From Acidimicrobiia bacterium (lineage in GTDB: Bacteria; Actinomycetota; Acidimicrobiia; IMCC26256; JAENVU01), in assembly GCA_016650415.1 (NCBI GenBank), contig JAENVU010000115.1:1-14390 (forward strand): a DNA stretch of 14,390 nucleotides, in the 5' to 3' direction. The translations under genes and the position numbers were made by a program. The notes beneath the pieces are model-generated. The model did no database searches. It worked only from the letters and a program-made list of their open reading frames with translations, and was not told the origin of the DNA. Below are positions 1-7,946 of this stretch, piece after piece (positions within the stretch are counted from its first letter, which is position 1; every line of letters begins with the position of its first letter).

Positions 1-503
1 CAGAGGAAGAACTTGGCAGCCATGATCACCAAGGTGATCTGGACCGCGATCGGCGTGTCGGCACTCGCCGGCGACGGCAGGTTGCCGAAGGCCGCCCACA
101 GCACGGCGGCCAGCCCCAGCGCGCCCAGCACCCCGGCCACGGTCGTGCGGAGCCAGGCGGGCATCGGCGGGCGGCGCCGGAGTACCCGAGGTGGTGCGAA
201 ATGGTCGGCCCGGCCCGCAGAGGGCGCCGGCCTCGATGGCGTCGAGTACAGCGTTCCCGATGCGATCCGGTCCCGGAACTCGTCGTAGGCCGCCCGGGTA
301 CCCGGGTCGCGCAGCGCCGAATAGGCGGTGCTCATCTGCTTGAAGCGTTCCTGATCGTCGAGATCGGCCGTGCGGTCCGGATGGAGCACCTTGGCCAGTT
401 CGCGGTAGCGAGCGTCGATCGCGCCGGGCGTGGCGTCCGGGGCCACGCCGAGCACGGCGTAGTAGTCGGTGCTGGACCACTCCCGGGTCCGAACGCGCGT
501 CAC
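1..503 (-). CDS. J-domain (DnaJ-like) protein, partial, with an apparent frame change
   Basis: Reading from a GTG at 503, nine bases after the gcvP stop, the product opens with a clear J domain: DYYAVLGV at residues 13-20, the Hsp70-activating HPD triad at 41-43 (context VLHPDRT), then AYSALRDPGTRAAYD. J domains stimulate the ATPase of DnaK-type chaperones. There is no Gly/Phe region or zinc-finger module in what is visible, so this is a small J-protein rather than DnaJ itself. After about residue 75 the J frame turns into unconvincing low-complexity sequence. A second frame, one base on, reads RRRPPMPAWLRTTVAG followed by a hydrophobic stretch and LVIMAAKFFL, which looks like a basic linker and two membrane segments. 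The likely explanation is a frameshift (real or a sequencing error) between about 270 and 165, in a J-protein with a C-terminal membrane anchor. The gene runs past the left edge, so its true length is unknown. Confidence 0.75.
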   Translation of the reverse strand, partial: MTRVRTREWSSTDYYAVLGVAPDATPGAIDARYRELAKVLHPDRTADLDDQERFKQMSTAYSALRDPGTRAAYDEFRDRIASGTLYSTPSRPAPSAGRADHFAPPRVLRRRPPMPAWLRTTVAGVLGALGLAAVLWAAFGNLPSPASADTPIAVQITLVIMAAKFFL

Positions 504-512
504 GTTCCCACG

Positions 513-3341
<2,829 letters not shown>

Positions 3342-3393
3342 CGATGAGTCCCTTCGCGCAAGAGTCGACGATCCGCGGTAGCGGTCGCTCCCC

Positions 3394-3566
3394 CTCTGTC
3401 GTGGGACCTGAGAGATTCACCCGGACAACCGGGCTTTCCCCGTCGGTGAGGGACCGAGATCCCTACTCTCCAGAGTTGCCTGACCCGGGCGGTTCGTGAG
3501 CCTGAGAGTTTCCGGGGAGGTTGCTCCTTCGGCGCCCCCATCGCATGGGGACTCTCCCGCTCGGGT
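3394..3566 (-). promoter_or_regulatory. Tandem glycine riboswitch in the gcvP leader
   Basis: Two consecutive glycine aptamers can be read on the minus strand. Aptamer I spans about 3566-3483: closing stem ACCCGAGCGG (3566-3557) pairs with CCGCCCGGGT (3492-3483) at nine of ten positions, enclosing GGGAGAG, CGCCGAAGGAGCAA and AAACTCTCAGGC. A seven-base linker (CAGGCAA, 3482-3476) separates it from aptamer II at about 3475-3394, closed by CTCTG (3475-3471) and CAGAG (3398-3394). Aptamer II contains GGAGAG, ACCGACGGGGAAAGC and ATCTCTCAGG. These are the conserved cores of the gcvT/glycine motif, and the short linker is typical of cooperative tandem forms. TGCC in the leader just upstream could pair with GGCA in the linker, as in the known P0 kink-turn. 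The aptamers are followed by about 50 bases and the gcvP ribosome-binding site, with no terminator-like hairpin and T-tract, so control of translation is likelier than attenuation. Glycine is expected to switch gcvP on. Confidence 0.95.
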
Positions 3567-3598
3567 TCAACGGCATATGTGGTGGTGCTGGAACCGAC

Positions 3599-3628
3599 AG
3601 GTTACCCGTGATTCCTCAGGCGGGGTCG
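3599..3628 (-). promoter_or_regulatory. Weak candidate promoter for the riboswitch-gcvP transcript
   Basis: TAACCT at 3604-3599 on the minus strand fits the loose actinobacterial -10 pattern TANNNT and would start transcription about 26 bases before aptamer I, a reasonable leader length. The only -35-like hexamer is TCGACC with a 19-base spacer, which is poor and overlaps the hairpin after gcvT. gcvP could equally be transcribed by read-through from mcdR-gcvT. Confidence 0.25.
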
Positions 3629-3652
3629 AGTGGGAGCCCTCCGGTCGACCCC
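3622..3652 (-). terminator. Hairpin downstream of gcvT, possible terminator or attenuator
   Basis: Thirty-one bases after the gcvT stop, the minus strand has an eight-base perfect inverted repeat, GGGGTCGA (3652-3645) and TCGACCCC (3629-3622), around a 15-base loop that can itself fold as GGA/TCC. No T-tract follows, so intrinsic termination is uncertain; many GC-rich actinobacterial terminators also lack one. It would separate gcvT from the riboswitch-gcvP unit. Confidence 0.4.
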
Positions 3653-3683
3653 TACCCCTGGACCCGACTCGCGGCGTGAGCTG

Positions 3684-4775
3684 CTACCGGACAAACGGCG
3701 GTTTGGTCACAACGGCTGGGAGCAGCGATCCGCGGACGTCGATGGCGACGGCGGCGCCGTCCTCGACGTCGGGCGGAAGGAACGCCAACGCGATTGCGTG
3801 CTCGAGGATCGGTGAGAAGTTCCCACTGGTGACCTCACCGACGACCGCACCGTCGATGAGCACCGAACATCCGGCCCGGGGTGGACGACGGCCCTCGACG
3901 ACGAGACCGCGGAGTCGCCGGGTGACGCCGGCCGCCTTCTCCGCCGCCAGCGCGTCACGACCTCGGAACTCGCCCTTGTCCCAGCGCACGACCCATCCGA
4001 GGCCGGCCTGGAGCGGAGTGATCCCCTCCCCCAGTTCGTGCCCGTGCAAGGGAAGCCCGGCCTCGAGGCGCAACGTGTCGCGTGCACCGAGCCCCGCCGG
4101 TGTGATGTCCGCCGCCATGAACGCGCGCCAGAGCGCCGGTGCCACGGCGAATGGCACATGGACTTCGAATCCGTCCTCACCGGTGTAGCCGGTTCCCGCG
4201 ACCACGCACTCGGTCCCCTGCCACTCGACGCGCGCCACCGCGAACCGTGGCACCGCAGCCATCGCGGGCGAGACGGTCGCGGCCAGTTCGCGCGCCCGAG
4301 GGCCTTGCACCGCGATGACGGCGCGCTCGGCCGTCACATCGGAAATCGAGACCGCGTCCGCGGTCGCCTCCGACTGGAGCGCCGCGACGATGCGATCGGT
4401 GTTCGAGGCGTTCGGCATCACGAGGAACTCGTCGTCGGCGACCCACCACACGATGATGTCGTCCTCGACATGAGCGTCGGTCGGATCGAGCAGATGCGTA
4501 TATTGCGCCCGGCCCGCCGCGATGCGGCCGAGGTCGTTGGTGAAGGCTCGTTGCAGGAGATCGAACGCGCCCGGCCCGACGATCCGGAGCGACCCGAGAT
4601 GCGAGACGTCGAACGCTACGGCGTCGGTGCGACACGCACGATGTTCGACGAGCACCCCGGCGTACTGAATCGGCATGTCCCACCCGCCGAACTCGACGAG
4701 CTTCGCGCCCAGGTTCCGATGTACGGCGTCGAGCGGGCTCCGTCGTAGCGGACCCGCGGATTCGGCTGCGGTCAC
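3684..4775 (-). CDS. gcvT: Glycine cleavage system T protein (aminomethyltransferase)
   Basis: This 363-residue protein has the usual length of GcvT, which transfers the methylene group from aminomethyl-GcvH to tetrahydrofolate and releases ammonia. Family landmarks occur in order: RSPLDAVHRNLGAKLVEFGG near the N-terminus, DVSHLGSLRI, FTNDLGRIAAGRAQYTHLLD, the acidic HVEDDIIVWW segment that carries the folate-interacting aspartate, VQGPRA, GTGYTGEDGFEVHV, GLGARDTLRLEAGLPLHGHEL and the C-terminal GEVTSGNFSPILEHAIALA. The GTG start at 4775 overlaps the TGA of the upstream MerR gene by four bases (GTGA), which indicates translational coupling and explains the weak ribosome-binding site. In mycobacteria gcvT lies elsewhere, so its place here between the second MerR gene and gcvP differs from that arrangement. 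Confidence 0.97.
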   Translation of the reverse strand: MTAAESAGPLRRSPLDAVHRNLGAKLVEFGGWDMPIQYAGVLVEHRACRTDAVAFDVSHLGSLRIVGPGAFDLLQRAFTNDLGRIAAGRAQYTHLLDPTDAHVEDDIIVWWVADDEFLVMPNASNTDRIVAALQSEATADAVSISDVTAERAVIAVQGPRARELAATVSPAMAAVPRFAVARVEWQGTECVVAGTGYTGEDGFEVHVPFAVAPALWRAFMAADITPAGLGARDTLRLEAGLPLHGHELGEGITPLQAGLGWVVRWDKGEFRGRDALAAEKAAGVTRRLRGLVVEGRRPPRAGCSVLIDGAVVGEVTSGNFSPILEHAIALAFLPPDVEDGAAVAIDVRGSLLPAVVTKPPFVR

Positions 4776-5308
4776 CCGTCGGGATTGAGTTCGTGGATGC
4801 TGGCGCCGAGCGCAGTGACCAATCCGCCGAGCGGCACGATGTTGAGGACGCCCTGGCCTCGCTGCACGAGGTCGACGATGTCGTCACCGGTCCGTGCGAG
4901 CACCGAGGACGAGCCCTCGATCACCAAGCTGGCGGACGCAAGGTCCTCACCGAGGTGGTCCCGCAGATAGGTGATGGCCTTGCGGGCGGTCTGGAGCGAC
5001 ACTCCCCCGTCGAGCAGGCTCTTGATGACCTTGAGCGCAACCAGATCGCGGTAGGAATACCGGCGTTGGGTGCCGCTGCCCGCCGCATCCACCAACGATG
5101 GTCGGAGCAGGTCGGTGCGGGCCCAGTAATCGAGCTGCCGGTAGGAGATCCCGACGATCTTGCAGACCTCGGGACCGCTGAAACCGGTCTCGTGGCCCAC
5201 CCACTCGCCACCCTCGGTGAGGACCCCTTGTTCGATCCGTGGCGGCAGCCCCGGTACCTCGTCTGCGGGCGCAACGGCAGCCGGCGCAGAACTCGAGCGT
5301 GCAGTCAT
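4772..5308 (-). CDS. mcdR: MerR-family regulator, ResR/McdR (Rv1830)-like
   Basis: This is a 178-residue MerR-type DNA-binding regulator. Residues about 41-112 form the winged helix-turn-helix: TGFSGPEVCKIVGISYRQLD then YWARTDLLRPSLVDA, the wing GTQRRYSYRDLVALKVIKSL and the helix GGVSLQTARKAITYLRDHL. A short C-terminal domain, with no ligand-binding domain or metal-binding cysteines, ends in ASIHELNPDG. Sequence and position after the nuclease-family gene match M. tuberculosis Rv1830 (ResR/McdR), linked there to growth and cell division. I chose the ATG at 5308 because GGAAAGG lies nine bases upstream; the frame stays open to 5428, but the extra 40 residues overlap the candidate promoter and are implausible. 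The gene has its own promoter-like sequence (5370-5398) and is translationally coupled to gcvT. The orthology is inferred from sequence and neighbourhood; the target genes are unknown. Confidence 0.9.
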   Translation of the reverse strand: MTARSSSAPAAVAPADEVPGLPPRIEQGVLTEGGEWVGHETGFSGPEVCKIVGISYRQLDYWARTDLLRPSLVDAAGSGTQRRYSYRDLVALKVIKSLLDGGVSLQTARKAITYLRDHLGEDLASASLVIEGSSSVLARTGDDIVDLVQRGQGVLNIVPLGGLVTALGASIHELNPDG

Positions 5309-5349
5309 GTTCGAAGCCTTTCCAATACGGATCCCCGGGAAGTACACAT

Positions 5350-5361
5350 CCGTAGTTACGG
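5350..5361. promoter_or_regulatory. Palindrome CCGTAGTTACGG next to the mcdR promoter, candidate operator
   Basis: CCGTA and TACGG arms flank two central bases, giving a near-perfect dyad. It begins eight bases downstream of the candidate -10 box, so it would cover roughly the first dozen transcribed bases of the mcdR leader. That is where a repressor or autoregulator could block initiation or escape. The site could also be a chance dyad; I did not find a second copy in the other gaps. Confidence 0.4.
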
Positions 5362-5369
5362 GGGTGTCG

Positions 5370-5398
5370 ACGGTACCGGTCCGGCTGCGCGACGTCAA
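5370..5398 (-). promoter_or_regulatory. Candidate housekeeping promoter for mcdR-gcvT
   Basis: On the minus strand TTGACG (5398-5393) is followed by a 17-base spacer and TACCGT (5375-5370). This matches five of six bases of the -35 consensus, optimal spacing and the actinobacterial TANNNT -10 pattern. It lies in the 135-base gap between the nuclease-family gene and the mcdR ATG and is the best promoter sequence I found in the window. Confidence 0.6.
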
Positions 5399-5443
5399 CG
5401 GTTCAATCGCATCATCTCGGCGCGCCACCGCGCGCGACGCCAG

Positions 5444-5923
5444 TTACGCGAAATCCTCAGGGGTGATTTCGTCGAGGAACGCCCGGAATTCCTCGATTTC
5501 CTCCTCCTCCTGCTCTTCCTCGAACAGCACGCCGGCTTCTTCGAAGACGTCCTCGGACACGAGGATCGGGAGCTCGTCGCCGAGCCGCACCGCCAAGGCG
5601 ATGGCATCGGAGGGACGGGACGAGATCCGCTGCACGGCGCCGTCGCGCACGAGTTCCAACTCCGCGTAGAACGTGCCGTCCTGGAGGGCCGTGATCGCGA
5701 CCTGCCGAAGTTCGACCTGGAAATCACCCATGACCGTCACGAAGAGGTCGTGGGTCATCGGCCGCGGAGTCTCCATCCCCTGGAGTGCGTAGACGATGGC
5801 CGTGGCCTCGGGCGATCCGATGAAGATCGGCAGGTACCGCTGCCCATCCACTTCGCGCAGCAGCATGATGGGTTGGTTCGACGGAACCTCGACTCGTACT
5901 CCGATCAGGGTCACCCGAATCAC
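5444..5923 (-). CDS. Bifunctional nuclease family protein (DUF151)
   Basis: This 159-residue protein belongs to the DUF151/bifunctional nuclease family, the counterpart of M. tuberculosis Rv1829. Features of the fold visible here are the N-terminal VTLIGVRVEVPSNQPIMLLRE, the strand-turn LPIFIGSPEATAIVYALQG (31-49), HDLFVTVMGDFQVELRQVAI and the signature SRPSDAIALAVRLG (102-115), then a very acidic tail (FEEEQEEEEIEEF, about 134-146). Some plant members degrade RNA and DNA, but the bacterial role is not settled, so nuclease activity should not be assumed. The start is a GTG at 5923 with a strong GGAGGT six bases upstream; the nearby ATG is followed at once by a stop. It lies 74 bases after ftsR and before the mcdR promoter, in the order conserved in other actinobacteria. 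Confidence 0.93.
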   Translation of the reverse strand: MIRVTLIGVRVEVPSNQPIMLLREVDGQRYLPIFIGSPEATAIVYALQGMETPRPMTHDLFVTVMGDFQVELRQVAITALQDGTFYAELELVRDGAVQRISSRPSDAIALAVRLGDELPILVSEDVFEEAGVLFEEEQEEEEIEEFRAFLDEITPEDFA

Positions 5924-5997
5924 ATCACCACCTCCGACGGCGACGATACACCGGTGCCCCTCCCAGCCGGGCGGGCGCGCTCGGAGCGGCCAGGACC

Positions 5998-6927
5998 TCA
6001 GTCGTGGAGCAGATCGACGGTCGCGCCACGCAGCAGCACGGCCCGCATCGAGCGGCCCAAGCGCGCGAGGTCGACGAGGTCCTCGCGGGCCTTGGCCCGG
6101 GCCTCGGGATTCCGCCGGAGCAGACGGGGCGCGATGACCTGGTCGTAGAGACCGGCCTCGCGTTCGGCCGCGACCCGGAACATCCGAAGGTGGCGCGGGC
6201 CGATCCCGTGCCCCGCGAACTCGGCTGCCAGCTTGGCGACGACCAATGCGTCCTCGTCGAAGATCACCCGGTCACCGCTGCCCGCGGCCGGCGCGACCAG
6301 CCCGTACTCCTCGAGTTCACCGAGTTGCTCAGCCGTCAATCCCGCGACCGACGCCAACTCCGAACGGGTGAAGCTCGCGCCCGAAACTTCCGCGGCGAGG
6401 TCGTCACCCTCGCCGTCGTCCAACGGCAACATCGGCGATTCGAACTTCACGCCCGAACTCGTCGCGGACCCCATGGACTTCGACGTCGTCCGCTCCGCTG
6501 ATCGAGGCGAGGACTTCGTGGCGCGAGGCGCCTTTTTCGTCTTGGACTTCGGACGCGATTTCCCCGAGGGCGCGCTACCGGTCGCGACGTTCCGGACCGG
6601 TTCACCCTTGGACGTGGCTGCACCGTCGCCGGTCCCGTCGGTGGCCGGGGGTGGGTCGATGTCCTCGGGGAGTCCGTCGGGGCCGACCTCGTCCAGACGC
6701 GCCTTGATGACTTTCAGCGGCAGGAAGTTCTCCTTCTGCTGTTGGAGAATCCATCGCAAGCGGGCAACGTCGCCGTCGCGGAACTTGCGGTATCCCGACG
6801 GCGTGCGTTCCGGGTCGATCAGGCCCTGGCTCTCCAGGAATCTGATCTTGGAAATCGTGATATCCGGGAACTCGTCTCGCAGTGTGGCGAGCACCTCACC
6901 GATCGATTGATGATCGAGCGCGCTCAC
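5998..6927 (-). CDS. ftsR: MerR-family regulator, FtsR (Rv1828)-like
   Basis: This 309-residue regulator begins with a MerR winged helix-turn-helix at about 7-80: SIGEVLATLRDEFPDITISK, IRFLESQGLIDPERTPSGYR and LRWILQQQKENFLPLKVIK. This is the characteristic N-terminus of Rv1828 and C. glutamicum FtsR, an activator of ftsZ. Residues about 184-309 form a second helix-turn-helix-like domain (FTRSELASVAGLTAEQLGEL, then HGIGPRHLRMFRVAAEREAG). Between them lies a low-complexity linker (about 91-183) with a basic stretch (GKSRPKSKTKKAPRATK, 122-138) and an acidic end (DDGEGDD). From memory Rv1828 is about 247 residues, so the linker explains the extra length. The start is a GTG at 6927 with GAGGT about seven bases upstream, 19 bases after the garA stop. 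Assignment to the family is firm; the targets are inferred. Confidence 0.92.
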   Translation of the reverse strand: MSALDHQSIGEVLATLRDEFPDITISKIRFLESQGLIDPERTPSGYRKFRDGDVARLRWILQQQKENFLPLKVIKARLDEVGPDGLPEDIDPPPATDGTGDGAATSKGEPVRNVATGSAPSGKSRPKSKTKKAPRATKSSPRSAERTTSKSMGSATSSGVKFESPMLPLDDGEGDDLAAEVSGASFTRSELASVAGLTAEQLGELEEYGLVAPAAGSGDRVIFDEDALVVAKLAAEFAGHGIGPRHLRMFRVAAEREAGLYDQVIAPRLLRRNPEARAKAREDLVDLARLGRSMRAVLLRGATVDLLHD

Positions 6928-6928
6928 G

Positions 6929-6946
6929 ACCGAACCTCGATTCGGT
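6929..6946. promoter_or_regulatory. Inverted repeat holding the ftsR ribosome-binding site in its loop
   Basis: ACCGAA (6929-6934) and TTCGGT (6941-6946) are perfect inverted repeats around a six-base centre, filling almost the whole garA-ftsR gap. On the minus-strand transcript the centre reads TCGAGG, so the GAGG of the ftsR ribosome-binding site sits in the loop. It could present or mask that site, or be a protein-binding dyad. Confidence 0.4.
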
Positions 6947-7387
6947 TCATGAATCCCCCAGCTGGAAGACGAGATGGAACCGCCCGACCTGGACTTCGTC
7001 GCCGTCGACCAAGGCGCGTGACTCCACTCGCTCGCGATTCACGTAGGTCCCGTTCAACGATCCGACATCCTGGATCGAGAACTCGTCGGTGCCGACTCGC
7101 TCGATGCTCGAATGCCGTCGCGACACGGTGATGTCGTCGAGGAAGATCTCGGAGTCCGGGTGGCGACCGATGCTCGTGGACTCGTCGCGCAGGAGATAGG
7201 TGCTCCCCGCATTCGGACCCCGCAGGACGTGCAACACGGCACCACCCGTGGGTGCCGATGTCATCGCCGGGAGTTCCGCGGTCGCGTCCCCGATGGCGGT
7301 GTTCTCACCCGCGCCGAGAGCCGCGCCACACGACGAACAGAACCGGGCCGTCGAGTCGTTGCGATGACCGCACCGGGTGCACACCAT
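6947..7387 (-). CDS. garA: GarA-like FHA-domain protein with N-terminal zinc ribbon
   Basis: The 146-residue product has an N-terminal zinc-ribbon-like motif (Cys3, Cys6, Cys17, Cys20; CTRCGH and FCSSCGA), a short linker and a forkhead-associated domain at about 52-142. Phosphothreonine-binding landmarks are present: GRHPDSE (74-80), SRRH (89-92) and LNGTYVN (111-117). In mycobacteria GarA binds and inhibits 2-oxoglutarate dehydrogenase and glutamate dehydrogenase, and is switched off when kinases phosphorylate its N-terminal threonines and its own FHA domain binds them. The mycobacterial ETTS-type motif is not obvious here; Thr30 (GENTAIG) or Thr36 could serve. The position between gcvH and ftsR matches Rv1827. 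The start is either the ATG at 7387 or the GTG at 7384; the only ribosome-site match (GAAGG) is closer to ideal spacing for the GTG. The domain call is firm; the GarA function is inferred from synteny. Confidence 0.9.
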   Translation of the reverse strand: MVCTRCGHRNDSTARFCSSCGAALGAGENTAIGDATAELPAMTSAPTGGAVLHVLRGPNAGSTYLLRDESTSIGRHPDSEIFLDDITVSRRHSSIERVGTDEFSIQDVGSLNGTYVNRERVESRALVDGDEVQVGRFHLVFQLGDS

Positions 7388-7400
7388 GCCTTCAGGCTAC

Positions 7401-7431
7401 AACGCTCGACCTGGGGTCGAGGTCGAGCGTT
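7401..7431 (-). promoter_or_regulatory. Strong hairpin in the gcvH-garA gap
   Basis: AACGCTCGACC (7401-7411) and GGTCGAGCGTT (7421-7431) form an 11-base perfect inverted repeat with a nine-base loop. It lies between the gcvH stop and the garA start, ending 13 bases before the ATG. It may terminate or attenuate gcvH transcripts, stabilise an RNA end, or act as an operator; only GTT follows the stem, so a classic T-tract terminator is doubtful. Confidence 0.5.
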
Positions 7432-7489
7432 GGTGACGAGCGATTCCCTGCCCGGATCTGACCCTCAACCTCACCCTGAGCACGCGCGA

Positions 7490-7870
7490 CTATTCAGCCA
7501 GAAATGCCTCGTACGCCGCGGCATCGAGCAAACCCTCGAGTTCGCCGGCGTCGGCGAGTTCGACGGCGAAGATCCAACCTCGACCGTACGGGTCCTCGTT
7601 GATGGCTTCGGGAGTGTCGTCCAGGGCCGAGTTCACTTCCACGACCGTGCCGGTGACCGGGCAGTAGACCTCCGACACCGACTTCGTGGATTCGATCTCG
7701 GCGATCGACGCGTTGGCCACCACCGCCGCGCCCATATCCGGGAGTTCGACGTACACGACATCCCCGAGCGCGTCCTGGGCGTAGTCGGTGATGCCGATCA
7801 CCACCCGGCCTTCCTCGACGCGCACCCATTCGTGCTCTTTGGAGTAGCGAAGGCCTTCGGGTGTGGTCAT
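7490..7870 (-). CDS. gcvH: Glycine cleavage system H protein
   Basis: This is a complete 126-residue H protein, the lipoyl-carrying shuttle of the glycine cleavage system that moves the aminomethyl group between the P, T and L proteins. Landmarks are RYSKEHEWVR at the N-terminus, IGITDYAQDALGDVVYVELP, the lipoylation loop IESTKSVSEVYCPVTG with Lys63 as the modified residue, EVNSALDDTPEAINEDPYG and GWIFAVEL. The ATG at 7870 has GCGAGGAA about seven bases upstream. It begins the glycine cleavage/regulatory cluster, 76 bases after the ManC-type gene and separated from it by a strong hairpin. Its partners gcvT and gcvP are downstream on the same strand after four regulatory genes. Confidence 0.98.
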   Translation of the reverse strand: MTTPEGLRYSKEHEWVRVEEGRVVIGITDYAQDALGDVVYVELPDMGAAVVANASIAEIESTKSVSEVYCPVTGTVVEVNSALDDTPEAINEDPYGRGWIFAVELADAGELEGLLDAAAYEAFLAE

Positions 7871-7905
7871 CGTGGGTTCCTCGCGAGTTCGGGTTCGGAT
7901 GCGGC

Positions 7906-7946
7906 CCGGAGGCTATCCGGGACGGTCTCGGGACCGCCCCCTCCGG
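7906..7946 (-). terminator. Nested hairpin after the ManC-type gene, probable terminator
   Basis: Immediately after the TAG at 7947-7949 the minus strand reads a nine-base stem, GGGGCGGTC (7940-7932) with GACCGTCCC (7927-7919), including one G-U pair, closed by a CCGA tetraloop. An overlapping outer repeat, CCGGAGG (7946-7940) and CCTCCGG (7912-7906), could extend or replace it. The fold is very stable but lacks a T-tract. It sits where a boundary between the upstream unit and gcvH is expected. Confidence 0.55.

Noticed and set aside
5309..5428. Upstream extension of the mcdR reading frame by 40 residues
   Set aside because: It covers the candidate promoter and dyad, and a strong ribosome site precedes the ATG at 5308.
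5924..5997. TATCGT -10-like sequence upstream of the nuclease-family gene
   Set aside because: No -35 hexamer lies at a suitable distance, so I could not support a promoter there.
4793..6148. Plus-strand open frame of 451 residues
   Set aside because: Antisense to mcdR, the nuclease-family gene and part of ftsR, with no domain signal.
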